DNA of 64,000 nucleotides, from positions 372,001 through 436,000 of the forward strand of contig NZ_PGEZ01000001.1 of the NCBI RefSeq assembly GCF_002797495.1, in the 5' to 3' direction. Below the pieces are notes generated by a model. It saw nothing but the letters and a program-made list of their open reading frames with translations. It was not told where the DNA came from and ran no database searches. Positions 42,004-49,851 of the stretch are shown in pieces. This stretch comes from Mumia flava (lineage in GTDB: Bacteria > Actinomycetota > Actinomycetes > Propionibacteriales > Nocardioidaceae). The position numbers and the translations under genes were made by a program. How positions within the stretch are numbered: the stretch's first letter is position 1; each line of letters opens with the position of its first letter.

Positions 42004-43406
42004 CCGCTGGAGCGGGCCGCGAGGCCGCCGACGAGGCGTTCGACGGGCCGGACGTCGTCGTCGCGGGTGCCGGCGGCGGGCTGGTCGGGGCGCTGCGCGC
42101 CGCGTCGCTCGGGCTGTCGGTGCTGGTGGTGGAGCGCAACGAGCACTTCGCCCGCGGCAACAACACCGCGATGTCGACCGCGATGGTTCCCGGCGCCGGC
42201 TCGCGCTGGCAGCGCGAGGCCGGGATCGACGACTCCCCCGCCCGGTTCGTCGGCGACGTCGAGGCGAAGACGCACGGTGAGGCTGATCTGCGGCTCGCGA
42301 CCGCGCTCGCGGACGTGAGCGCGCGGCTCGTGGAGTGGCTCGCCGACGACGCCGGTCTCCCGCTGTCGCTGGTCACGGACTTCGACTACCCCGGCCACTC
42401 GCGGATGCGCTGCCACACCGTGCCCGGCCGGTCGGGCCAGGCGATGCTCGGCGACCTGGTCCGCGCGGTCCGTGCCTCCGACCTGATCGACGTGATGACG
42501 CCCGCGCGGCTGGTCGACGTGGTGGTCGACGAGGACGGCGGCGTCCGCGAGGTGGTCGTCGACACGCCTCACGGCGAGGAGCGGATCCCCACGCGCGCGG
42601 TCCTGCTCGCCACGAACGGCTTCGGCGCCGACCCCGATCTGGTCGCGCAGCACCTGCCCGAGATCGCGGGCGCCACGTACCACGGCAGCGAGGGCTCGAC
42701 CGGCGACGCGCTGCGGATCGGTGAGCGGCTCGGCGCCGCGACCGCCTACCTCGACGCCTACCAGGGCCACGCCGCCCTGACGCCGGCGGCGACCCTGGCG
42801 GGCTGGGCGACGATCATGCACGGCGGAGTGATGGTCGACGTGCACGGTCGGCGGTTCGGAGACGAGACGACCGGCTACTCCGAGTACGCCGCACGGCTGC
42901 GGGAGCAGGACGAGAGCCGCGGCTGGATCGTCATCGACGAGCGGATCCACGAGGCGTGCCTGGTCTTCGCGGACTACCGCGACACCGTCGAGTCCGGCGC
43001 GAGCCGGCCGGCCGCGGACCTCGCCGCGCTCGCCGAGCTGACCGGCACCGACCCGGCGACGCTCGGCGCGACCCTCGACCAGGCCGGCCGCTCGGCTGCC
43101 GGCGAGCCCGACCCGTACGGCCGGTCGCGGTGGGAGGGCCCGCTGCACGCTCCGTACCGTGCGATCCCGGTCTCCCCCGCGCTGTTCCACACCCAGGGCG
43201 GGCTCGTGGTCGACGAGCACGCCCGCGTGCGCAGGGCCGACGGGTCGCCCGTGCCCGGGCTGTACGCGTCGGGCGGTGCGGCGGCCGGGATCTCCGGCCA
43301 CGGCGCGGCGGGCTACCTCGCCGGGAACGGGCTGCTTCCCGCGCTCGGGCTCGCCTTCCTGGCGGCGGAGGACGTGGCGGGCGGGTCGCCGCCGAGGTCC
43401 GGCTGA
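42000..43406 (+). CDS. FAD-dependent fumarate reductase/succinate dehydrogenase-type flavoprotein
   Basis: A 468-residue soluble flavoprotein. The dinucleotide fold VVVAGAGGGLVGALRAASLG starts near residue 20, ERNEHFARGNNTAMS follows, and the C-terminal FAD closure is THTQGG-like (FHTQGGLVVDEHARVRR) and GLYASGGAAAGISGHGAAGY. There is no signal peptide and no heme domain. Family members reduce or oxidise a carbon-carbon bond next to a carboxylate (fumarate, urocanate, tricarballylate, 3-ketosteroids). Last enzyme gene of the importer operon; ATG 42000 overlaps the racemase-like stop. It probably handles the last unsaturated intermediate of the pathway. Confidence 0.85.
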   Translation: MTAGAGREAADEAFDGPDVVVAGAGGGLVGALRAASLGLSVLVVERNEHFARGNNTAMSTAMVPGAGSRWQREAGIDDSPARFVGDVEAKTHGEADLRLATALADVSARLVEWLADDAGLPLSLVTDFDYPGHSRMRCHTVPGRSGQAMLGDLVRAVRASDLIDVMTPARLVDVVVDEDGGVREVVVDTPHGEERIPTRAVLLATNGFGADPDLVAQHLPEIAGATYHGSEGSTGDALRIGERLGAATAYLDAYQGHAALTPAATLAGWATIMHGGVMVDVHGRRFGDETTGYSEYAARLREQDESRGWIVIDERIHEACLVFADYRDTVESGASRPAADLAALAELTGTDPATLGATLDQAGRSAAGEPDPYGRSRWEGPLHAPYRAIPVSPALFHTQGGLVVDEHARVRRADGSPVPGLYASGGAAAGISGHGAAGYLAGNGLLPALGLAFLAAEDVAGGSPPRSG

Positions 43407-43489
43407 ACATTCCTTCCCGCCCGGCGCCGTCGGGCCTAGCGTGGAGCTGTCCCCCGATCGATCGACCACGTCGTACGAGGAGGACGAGG

Positions 43490-44083
43490 ATGTTCATCCA
43501 GGTGATTCAGGGACGCTGCTCGCGGCAGGACGAGATGCAGGCCGCGATGGCGGAGTGGGAGGCCGAGCGCGGGCCGGAGGTCGTCGGCTGGCTCGGCGGG
43601 ACGTACGGCTTCACCGACGACGGCCTTTGCGTGGCCGTCGTCCGGTTCGAGTCCGAGGAGGCCGCGCGCGCGAACTCCGACAGCCGCGAGCAGAGCGCAT
43701 GGTGGGACCGCACGTCGCAGCTGTTCGACGGGCCGATCGAGTTCCACGACTGCACCGATGTCACGATGATGATGGACGGCGGGTCCGACGACGCCGGCTT
43801 CGTGCAGATCATCCAGGGGCGGGTGCTCGACGCCGACGCGTTGCGCGCGATGTCGACCGACACCGACTCGTTGCACCGGATGCGCCCCGAGATCATCGGC
43901 GGCACGCTCGCGATCGACGCCGACGGGACCTTCACCGAGACGGTCGCGTTCACCGACGAGGCCGCTGCGCGCCAGGGCGAGTCCACGGAGATGCCGGACG
44001 AGGTCCGCGAGCAGTTCGAGCAGGCGATGGCAGACGTGCGCTACCTCGATCTGCACCATCCCCTCTTCATGTCCCGCACCTGA
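43490..44083 (+). CDS. Duplicated ABM-like dimeric alpha/beta-barrel protein
   Basis: A 197-residue protein made of two similar halves. Each begins with FxQxIQGR (MFIQVIQGRCS at 1, GFVQIIQGRVL at 103), then a Pro-Glu-hydrophobic-Gly segment (GPEVVGWLGGTYGF; RPEIIGGTLAIDADG) and FxxExAA. The pattern is that of ABM-type ferredoxin-like domains fused as a pseudo-dimer. Function unknown; monooxygenase-like and stress roles are known in the fold. AGGAGG lies 10 nt before ATG 43490, and a TAGCGT box at 43437 could be its -10. It probably forms its own unit. Confidence 0.65.
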   Translation: MFIQVIQGRCSRQDEMQAAMAEWEAERGPEVVGWLGGTYGFTDDGLCVAVVRFESEEAARANSDSREQSAWWDRTSQLFDGPIEFHDCTDVTMMMDGGSDDAGFVQIIQGRVLDADALRAMSTDTDSLHRMRPEIIGGTLAIDADGTFTETVAFTDEAAARQGESTEMPDEVREQFEQAMADVRYLDLHHPLFMSRT

Positions 44084-44095
44084 CCCTCCCGACCC

Positions 44096-44155
44096 CGATT
44101 CGTCGACTTCCGGCGGGAATCGGAGCTGTGATTCCGTCCCGAAATCGACGAATCG
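44096..44155. repeat. Dispersed repeat family C, copy 1
   Basis: A 60-bp element starting CGATTCGTCGACTTCCGGCG and ending ATCGACGAATCG. Its ends are inverted repeats of each other, with a second inner pair (GGGAATCGG / ATTCCGTCC). It lies between the ABM-like and DJ-1-like genes. Confidence 0.85.
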
Positions 44156-44236
44156 TGGTCGGCGCGGTCTGACGGCTCACCGGTCGCGTGGCAGCCTCGG
44201 GAGGGAGGCCCGAAACAGCGACGGAAGGAGCACGTC

Positions 44237-44794
44237 ATGGCCGATCTCAGCGGACGCAACGTCCTCGCGATCGTGACGAACTACGGCGTCGAGCAGGACG
44301 AGCTCGTCGTGCCCGTCGAACGGCTGCGCGGGAGCCGTGCCGCCGTGACCGTGGCGGCGCAGTCCGAGGGCGAGATCCAGACCCTCGTCGGCGACAAGGA
44401 CCCCGGCAAGACCGTCCGGGCCGACACGACGTACGGCGCGGTGGACGCGGATGCGTACGACCTGCTCGTGATCCCCGGCGGGACGCTGAATGCCGACTCC
44501 CTGCGGCTCGACGCCGACGCGATGGGCCTCGTGACCGCGTTCGCGGCGGCGAGCAAGCCGGTCGCCGCGATCTGCCACGGCCCGTGGGCGCTGGTCGAGA
44601 CCGGTCTGGTCCGTGGCAAGCGGCTGACGTCGTACGCCTCGCTGGCGACCGACATCCGCAACGCCGGGGCGCAGGAGTGGACCGACGAAGAGGTCGTCGT
44701 GGACGCCGCGAACGGCTTCCGCCTGATCACCTCGCGGACGCCGAAGGACCTCGATGCGTTCCTCGGTGCGGTCGAGGACGCGCTGACGTCCTGA
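44237..44794 (+). CDS. DJ-1/PfpI family protein
   Basis: A 185-residue class I glutamine-amidotransferase-like protein of the PfpI (YhbO/YraA) group. The nucleophile cysteine is in AAICHGPWAL near residue 115, with the preceding VIPGGTLNADSLR and the acidic partner region EQDELVVP near residue 20. Relatives act as deglycases, chaperones or peptidases under stress. The start is ATG 44237, with GAAGGAG about 8 nt upstream. The gene is flanked by two direct copies of repeat family C (44096 and 44814), so the gene plus one repeat looks like a unit, although no mobility gene is present. Confidence 0.9.
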   Translation: MADLSGRNVLAIVTNYGVEQDELVVPVERLRGSRAAVTVAAQSEGEIQTLVGDKDPGKTVRADTTYGAVDADAYDLLVIPGGTLNADSLRLDADAMGLVTAFAAASKPVAAICHGPWALVETGLVRGKRLTSYASLATDIRNAGAQEWTDEEVVVDAANGFRLITSRTPKDLDAFLGAVEDALTS

Positions 44795-44813
44795 CCCGGT
44801 CCCCTCCCGACCA

Positions 44814-44873
44814 CGATTTGTCGAGTTCCGGCGGGAATCGGGGCTGTGATTCCGTCCGGAACTCGACGAATCG
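44814..44873. repeat. Dispersed repeat family C, copy 2
   Basis: Same 60-bp layout and orientation as copy 1 (start CGATTTGTCGAGTTCCGGCG, end CTCGACGAATCG), with a few substitutions. Several changes are paired so that the stem is kept. It lies between the convergent DJ-1-like and miaB genes. Confidence 0.85.
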
Positions 44874-44899
44874 CGGACGGGGCGGGTCGTACGGGTCGG

Positions 44900-46495
44900 T
44901 CAGCAGGCGCAGCCGGGGCCGTCGGCGACCGGGAGCGGAGCCGGTACGCCGACCGACGGCATCCCGAGCCCGACCCCGACCGGTGTCGGCGCCTCGTGCC
45001 GGGCACGCCACGCCTCCCCCGCGCGCGTACGTCGGACGTCGATCGGGACCGCGTCGGAGACGAGGTGGTGCGGGGCGGCCTGGGTGAGCTCGACGGTCAC
45101 CAGGTCGCCCGGGCGGATCTCGGCATCGCCGGGGCGGAAGTGCACGAGCCGGTTGTCGCGGGCGCGGCCGGTCAGGCGGTGCGTCGCGCCGTCCTTCTTG
45201 CCGCCGCGACCGGCGTCGGTGTCGGCGACGAGCAGCTCGAGGCGCTTCCCGACCAGCGCGCGGTTCTCGGCCCACGCGATCTCGTTGACGAGCGCGACCA
45301 GCCGGTCGTACCGGTCCTGGACGACCGCCTTCGGCAGCTGCTCGTCCATCTCGGCGGCCGGGGTGCCGGGGCGCGGCGAGTACTGGAACGTGAACGCGCT
45401 CGAGAACCGCGCCTTGCGGACCACGTCCATGGTCTCGAGGAAGTCCTCCTCGGTCTCGCCCGGGAACCCGACGATGATGTCGGTCGTGATCGCGGCGTCC
45501 GGCATCGCGGCGCGGACCCGGTCGATGATGCCGAGGAACCGCTCCTTGCGGTACGAGCGCCGCATCGCCTTCAGCACGCGGTCCGAGCCGGACTGCAGCG
45601 GCATGTGCAGCTGCGGCATGACGTTCGGGGTCTCGGCCATCGCCTCGATCACGTCGTCGGAGAACGCGGCCGGGTGCGGCGACGTGAACCGTACGCGCTC
45701 CAGGCCCTCGATCTCGCCGCACGCGCGCAGCAGCTTGCCGAACGCGAAGCGGTCACCGAACTCCACACCGTACGAGTTGACGTTCTGGCCGAGCAGGGTC
45801 ACCTCGACGACGCCGTCGGCGACCAGCGCCTCGATCTCGGCGAGGATCTCGCCCGGACGGCGGTCCTTCTCCTTGCCGCGCAGGCTCGGCACGATGCAGA
45901 ACGTGCACGTGTTGTTGCAGCCCACGCTGATCGACACCCACGCCGCGAACGCCGACTCGCGCTTGGTCGGCAGCGTCGACGGGAACACCTCGAGCGACTC
46001 GAGGATCTCGACCTGGCTCTCCTCGGCGACCCGCGCGCGGTCGAGCAGCGCCGGGAGCGACCCGATGTTGTGCGTGCCGAACACGACATCGACGTACGGG
46101 GCGCGCTTCGTGATCGTGTCGCGGTCCTTCTGCGCGAGGCAGCCGCCGACGGCGATCTGCATGCGCGGGTTCTCGCGCTTGAGGCTCGCGACGTGGCCGA
46201 GCGTCCCGTACAGCCGATTGTCTGCGTTCTCCCGGACCGCGCAGGTGTTGAACACGATCACGTCGGCGGTCGCGCCCTCGGGCGCCGCTGCGTACCCGGC
46301 GTCCTCGAGCATGCCGCTCAGGCGCTCGGAGTCGTGGACGTTCATCTGGCACCCGTAGGTGCGGACCTCATACGTGCGGGTCGGGTCGTCCGCCGGTCGA
46401 GGAGCGAGCGGAGCATCGGCCCCCTCCGCCGGTCGAGGAGCGAGCGGAGCGAGCGTCTCGAGACCCGCGGTCTCGGTCTCAGGCGTGGCAGTCAT
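44900..46495 (-). CDS. miaB: tRNA-2-methylthio-N6-dimethylallyladenosine synthase
   Basis: Radical-SAM methylthiotransferase that completes the ms2i6A37 modification begun by MiaA. The N-terminal domain has the three cysteines ([34 protein letters not shown]), the radical-SAM site is [12 protein letters not shown] near residue 190, and a TRAM domain closes the protein. At 531 residues it carries about 45 extra N-terminal residues ([13 protein letters not shown], then [10 protein letters not shown]) encoded by two copies of repeat family A, and a C-terminal tail ending GPGCAC. ATG 46495 is used; if a later start were used the repeats would be 5' untranslated. Confidence 0.95.
   Translation of the reverse strand: MTATPETETAGLETLAPLAPRPAEGADAPLAPRPADDPTRTYEVRTYGCQMNVHDSERLSGMLEDAGYAAAPEGATADVIVFNTCAVRENADNRLYGTLGHVASLKRENPRMQIAVGGCLAQKDRDTITKRAPYVDVVFGTHNIGSLPALLDRARVAEESQVEILESLEVFPSTLPTKRESAFAAWVSISVGCNNTCTFCIVPSLRGKEKDRRPGEILAEIEALVADGVVEVTLLGQNVNSYGVEFGDRFAFGKLLRACGEIEGLERVRFTSPHPAAFSDDVIEAMAETPNVMPQLHMPLQSGSDRVLKAMRRSYRKERFLGIIDRVRAAMPDAAITTDIIVGFPGETEEDFLETMDVVRKARFSSAFTFQYSPRPGTPAAEMDEQLPKAVVQDRYDRLVALVNEIAWAENRALVGKRLELLVADTDAGRGGKKDGATHRLTGRARDNRLVHFRPGDAEIRPGDLVTVELTQAAPHHLVSDAVPIDVRRTRAGEAWRARHEAPTPVGVGLGMPSVGVPAPLPVADGPGCAC
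46391..46472. repeat. Repeat family A, two copies inside the miaB 5' coding region
   Basis: CCGGTCGAGGAGCGAGCGGAG occurs twice as near-exact units (about 46392-46414 and 46428-46452), the second followed by GCGTCTCGAGACC. Read as miaB codons they give the repeated APLAPRPA segments. Confidence 0.75.
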
Positions 46496-46552
46496 GACCA
46501 CCCCAGGGTACGGGCTGGTCCCCGTCACCCTCGACCCCGTGGGCGGCTCCGC

Positions 46553-46939
46553 CTACTGCGGCTCGGCCTCGACGTGGGCGAGCACGTTGATGATCGTGCC
46601 GCCCGGGTCCTCGACGAAGAACCGGCGCACGCCCCACGGCTCGGTCGTCAGCGGGTAGACGACCCGCAGCCCGTCACGGAGCGCGGCCGCGTGGGCGGCA
46701 TCGACAGCCTCGGGCTCGCCGAGGTCGACGCCGAACCGCGGTGCGGGATCCTCGAAGCCGACCGGGAGCACGAGGACCTGCGCCGTCGGGTTCGCAGGGG
46801 AGCTGACTCCCACCACCGGGTCCTCCATCGCCACCGCGAACCCGAGGACGTCGGTGTAGAACGCGCGGGACGCGGCGACGTCCTCCACGTGGGTGTACGC
46901 GACGACGCGCGCCGGGGCGGCTGCGGTGCGGTCGGGCAT
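46553..46939 (-). CDS. VOC (glyoxalase/bleomycin-resistance) family protein
   Basis: A 128-residue protein with the beta-alpha-beta-beta-beta pattern of VOC domains: VVAYTHVEDVAASRAFYTDV at the start, APRFGVDLGEPEAVDAA in the middle and RRFFVEDPGGTIINVLAHVE at the end, with the last glutamate a likely metal ligand. Single-module size, so it should dimerise. Substrate unknown. ATG 46939 shares one base with the stop of the small membrane protein gene upstream (TGATG), so both are probably controlled by the divergent TetR protein. Confidence 0.82.
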   Translation of the reverse strand: MPDRTAAAPARVVAYTHVEDVAASRAFYTDVLGFAVAMEDPVVGVSSPANPTAQVLVLPVGFEDPAPRFGVDLGEPEAVDAAHAAALRDGLRVVYPLTTEPWGVRRFFVEDPGGTIINVLAHVEAEPQ

Positions 46940-47190
46940 CAGGAGCTCTCCTCTCGTGCACGCCGTCGGCTGATCGACGGACGGACGAGGAGCACGATGC
47001 CAGCGACGACCGACACGATCCCGATCACGAACCACGTCGGCGAGCCGCCGGTCAGGGGCTCGCAGTCCGCGACGCACAGGATCGGCCGGATGCGGACGAG
47101 GTCCGCGCCCTGAAGCACCCACAGCGATCCCAGCAGGACCAGGGTCACGCCTGCGACTCCTCGTACGACGTGCTTGGCGGTGGTGGGCAT
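46939..47190 (-). CDS. Small two-segment membrane protein
   Basis: An 83-residue protein with two hydrophobic stretches (GVAGVTLVLLGSLWVLQGAD near 11-30 and PTWFVIGIVSVVAGIVLLV near 52-70), a short loop holding two cysteines (ILCVADC) and a basic tail. Function unknown. GGGAGC precedes ATG 47190. It is the first gene after the TetR operator at 47223-47241 and lies upstream of the VOC gene on the same strand. Confidence 0.75.
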   Translation of the reverse strand: MPTTAKHVVRGVAGVTLVLLGSLWVLQGADLVRIRPILCVADCEPLTGGSPTWFVIGIVSVVAGIVLLVRPSISRRRAREESS

Positions 47191-47222
47191 GTCGGCTCCC
47201 TTCTCGGTCTGCGATGCTCTAG

Positions 47223-47241
47223 GGTGAGAGTCACTCTCACC
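47223..47241. promoter_or_regulatory. TetR operator
   Basis: GGTGAGAGTCACTCTCACC is a perfect inverted repeat with 8-bp arms and a 3-bp centre. It lies in the 87-bp gap between the divergent small membrane protein gene and tetR. Confidence 0.75.
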
Positions 47242-47277
47242 AGTGAGGGACGCTATCAGCCTTGGAGGAGACTGTCG

Positions 47278-47856
47278 ATGCCCCCTTCCCCTATCCGCGC
47301 CGCCCGGGAGCGCCAGCGGACGGAGGTCATGCGCGCCATCGCGGAGGTCGCGATCAGGCTGTTCGGTGAGCGTGGATTCGACGAGGTGACGATCGAGACC
47401 GTGGCGAGGGAGGCCGGAGTCTCGCCGGCGACGCTCTACCGCCGGTTCGGTACGAAGGAGAACCTCGTGTGCTGGGCGCCGGACGAGCAGGACGCCTTGG
47501 CCGGACTGCTCGAGCGTCTCCACGACGGCGCCGGCGTGGTCCAGGCGGCCACCGACCTGGTCGAGACCTTCCCCGACGACGCCGTCGACGCGGTCGAGTC
47601 CACGGGCCGACTCCGGCTGGAGCTGATCGCGGCGCACCCTCAGCTGGGTGCTGCGGCCCACGCGAAGGCCGCCGGGTTCACGACCGAGGTGCTCGCCGCG
47701 ACCGAGGGCCGCGACCAGCGCAGCCGGCTCGAACGCGAGACGGAGGTCGCGTGCGTCGTCGCCGCGATGGATGCCGGGACCGCTGCCTGGGCCCGTGGCG
47801 ACGGCACCCTCCGTACGTGCATGCGGACCGCGCTCGCGACGCTGCGCGCCTGCTGA
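47278..47856 (+). CDS. TetR-family transcriptional regulator
   Basis: A 192-residue TetR protein. The HTH is at about 12-58 (RTEVMRAIAEVAIRLFGERG, then ETVAREAGVSPATLYRRFGT). The C-terminal ligand domain is acidic and helical. GGAGGAG lies 8 nt before ATG 47278. The perfect palindrome at 47223-47241 between it and the divergent membrane/VOC genes is its probable operator. It may also affect the MFS exporter gene 84 bp downstream, though that gene has its own leaderless-type promoter and no copy of the palindrome. Confidence 0.88.
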   Translation: MPPSPIRAARERQRTEVMRAIAEVAIRLFGERGFDEVTIETVAREAGVSPATLYRRFGTKENLVCWAPDEQDALAGLLERLHDGAGVVQAATDLVETFPDDAVDAVESTGRLRLELIAAHPQLGAAAHAKAAGFTTEVLAATEGRDQRSRLERETEVACVVAAMDAGTAAWARGDGTLRTCMRTALATLRAC

Positions 47857-47928
47857 CGCCCAGCGACCACCGCCCGGGCCCGGTTGCACGGCCGAAGCAA
47901 ACACCGCGCGGACCACGCTCAGTCGTCG

Positions 47929-47934
47929 TAATCT
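47929..47934 (+). promoter_or_regulatory. -10 element of a leaderless-type MFS promoter
   Basis: TAATCT lies 6 bp before the GTG 47941 start, with no Shine-Dalgarno. Confidence 0.5.
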
Positions 47935-47940
47935 CGGCGC

Positions 47941-49560
47941 GTGACGACCACGCCAGCCCAGGCCGGATCCGATCCCGAGAGCACCACCGGCACCGCTCCC
48001 GCACGTGCCGCCTTGGTCCTGATCGCCCTGATCCTCGGCGCCGCGGTCGCGAACCTCAACCTCGCCGTCGCCAACGTCGCCCTCCCCGACATCGGCAAGG
48101 CGTTCGACTCCTCGCAGACCATGCTCAACCTGGTCGCGGTCGGCTACTCGCTCGGCCTCGCCGGCTCGGTGCTGTACCTCGGTGCCCTGGGCGACCGCTA
48201 CGGCCGCAAGATGATGCTGGTGCTCGGCGTGACGCTGTCCGTGCCGGCCTGCCTGCTCGCCGCGTACGCACCGACGGACGAGGTGCTGTTCGCGGCGCGG
48301 GTGTTCGGCGGGGTCGCGGCCGGCATGGCGTTCCCGACCACCCTCGCGCTGATCACCGCGCTGTGGTCCGGCACCCTCCGTACCCGCACGATCGCGCTCT
48401 GGTCGGCCGTCGGTGGCGCGATCTCGTCGCTCGGCCCACTCGTGTCGGGCTACCTGCTCGAGGACTTCTGGTGGGGCTCGGTGTTCCTGGTGACCCTGCC
48501 GCTGGCGGTCGTGGCGCTCGTGCTCGCGGTCGTCTTCGTCCCGTCGCACGTCAACGAGGCGACCGAGCCTGTCGACAACCTCGGTGGCGCGCTGTCCGTG
48601 CTGCTGATCGGTGCGCTCGTCGTCGCGATCAACTTCCTCGCGGTGCCCGACAGCACGGGCCTCGTGCTCAGCCTCTCGGTGATCGCGCTGGCGGCCGGGG
48701 TCCTGTTCTTCCTGCGTCAGCGTCGGGCACGCAACCCGCTGTACGACCTGGACGTGGCGCGGCGTCGGATCTTCTGGGTGGCAGCGGTGGCCGGGATCAT
48801 CGTGTTCGGGTCGCTGATGGGCGCGATGTTCATCGGCCAGCAGTACCTCCAGAACGTGCTCGGGTACTCCAGCCTCGAAGCCGGCGCCGCGATCCTGCCC
48901 GCGGCGTTCATGATGGTGCTGATCGCGCCGTTCTCGGCCCGGCTCGTCGACTCGCGCGGATCGCGCTTCACGCTGCTCGCGGGGTACGTGTTCGTGCTGC
49001 TGGGATTCGCCACGATGCTGATCCTGTGGGGCGAGTCGAGCCCGTACTGGCAGGTCGCGCTCGGTTACATGTTCGTCGGCGCGGGAGTCGGCTTCGCCGG
49101 TACGCCGGCGTCGCACTCGCTGACCGGTTCGGTGCCGGTGCAGCGGGTGGGGATGGCGTCGGGGACCGCCGACCTGCAGCGCGACCTCGGCGGCGCGCTG
49201 CTCCAGTCGATCTTCGGGACGCTGCTCACCGCCGGGTACGCATCGTCGCTGAGCTCGACGATCGCGAGCTCGAAGGACGCCGACTCGATCTCGTCGTCCA
49301 CCGAGGCGACCCTGACGAAGTCGTTCGCGAGCGCCGCGAACCTCGCCGAGTCCCATCCGAAGCACGCGGACCAGATCATCGCCGCCGCGCGGGACTCGTT
49401 CCTGGACGGCGACCACTGGGCGTACATCGCCGGGATCGTGGCGGTGCTGGTCGGCGCCGCGCTGATCGGTGTGCTGTTCCCGGGGAAGGACGGGGAGAAC
49501 CGGCTGCTCGGCCACTACGCGGAACTGGACCGCGCAGCGGCCGGGCCGGCAGACGGCTGA
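47941..49560 (+). CDS. MFS drug-efflux transporter, DHA2 (14-segment) type
   Basis: A 539-residue inner-membrane transporter with about 14 hydrophobic segments. Motif A is GALGDRYGRKMML near residue 85, the N-terminal VANVALPDIG is typical of the DHA2 group (as in EmrB/QacA), and motif C-like GGAISSLGPLVSGYLLE lies near 160. It probably exports toxic compounds using the proton gradient. An extended, Ser-rich loop (SSLSSTIASSKDADSISSS, about 435-455) precedes the last segment. The start is GTG 47941, supported by the TAATCT box. Ligand unknown. Confidence 0.9.
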   Translation: MTTTPAQAGSDPESTTGTAPARAALVLIALILGAAVANLNLAVANVALPDIGKAFDSSQTMLNLVAVGYSLGLAGSVLYLGALGDRYGRKMMLVLGVTLSVPACLLAAYAPTDEVLFAARVFGGVAAGMAFPTTLALITALWSGTLRTRTIALWSAVGGAISSLGPLVSGYLLEDFWWGSVFLVTLPLAVVALVLAVVFVPSHVNEATEPVDNLGGALSVLLIGALVVAINFLAVPDSTGLVLSLSVIALAAGVLFFLRQRRARNPLYDLDVARRRIFWVAAVAGIIVFGSLMGAMFIGQQYLQNVLGYSSLEAGAAILPAAFMMVLIAPFSARLVDSRGSRFTLLAGYVFVLLGFATMLILWGESSPYWQVALGYMFVGAGVGFAGTPASHSLTGSVPVQRVGMASGTADLQRDLGGALLQSIFGTLLTAGYASSLSSTIASSKDADSISSSTEATLTKSFASAANLAESHPKHADQIIAAARDSFLDGDHWAYIAGIVAVLVGAALIGVLFPGKDGENRLLGHYAELDRAAAGPADG

Positions 49561-49576
49561 GCCGACCCGCACCGCC

Positions 49577-49723
49577 CCGTACGACCCGACACCCCGTACG
49601 GGCCGCACCACCCCGTACAGCCGGTGTGCGTTTGCGTTGCCGGCAACGGAAGGTGGCTCCGGGCAACGCGAAGAACGCGTGCGTTTGCGTTGCCCCGAAC
49701 AAGGTTGCGTTGCCGGCAACGGA
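49577..49723. repeat. Intergenic repeats with palindrome CGTTGCCGGCAACG (family E)
   Basis: The 14-bp palindrome occurs at 49635-49648 and 49708-49721, each within a longer direct repeat (TGCGTTTGCGTTGCC at 49626 and 49679; GTTGCCGGCAACGGAA at both palindromes). Upstream, CCCCGTACGG/CCCCGTACAG repeats lie at 49590-49622. The 291-bp gap between the MFS gene and gluA holds nothing else that I can identify. Confidence 0.75.
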
Positions 49724-49838
49724 ACCCAGCGGCCGCGCGGCACTGCCAACGCTGATGGCACGACGCACCCGGGTCACGTTCTCGCAACGACGTGGTGAAC
49801 CGCCGCAGTCCGAGTGGCCCCATGACCCCTTGCGGCCC

Positions 49839-49844
49839 TAGGTT
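49839..49844 (+). promoter_or_regulatory. -10 element of a leaderless-type gluA promoter
   Basis: TAGGTT lies 7 bp before ATG 49852. Confidence 0.5.
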
Positions 49845-49851
49845 CGACCAC

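Noticed and set aside
28723-43406. Classical hydantoin-utilisation operon
   Set aside because: A hydantoinase-like and a racemase-like gene are present, but there is no N-carbamoyl amino acid hydrolase, and the CoA transferase, MmgE/PrpD, CatC-like and flavoprotein genes do not belong to that pathway.
28682-44095. Integrative element with att sites
   Set aside because: No integrase, tRNA gene or convincing direct repeat was seen at the island edges.
44096-44873. Composite transposon around the DJ-1-like gene
   Set aside because: The flanking elements are 60 bp long, code for nothing, and no transposase or target-site duplication was found.
46939-49761. A 940-codon frame extending the small membrane protein upstream
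   Set aside because: It runs antisense through tetR and the MFS gene; only the last 83 residues form a plausible protein.
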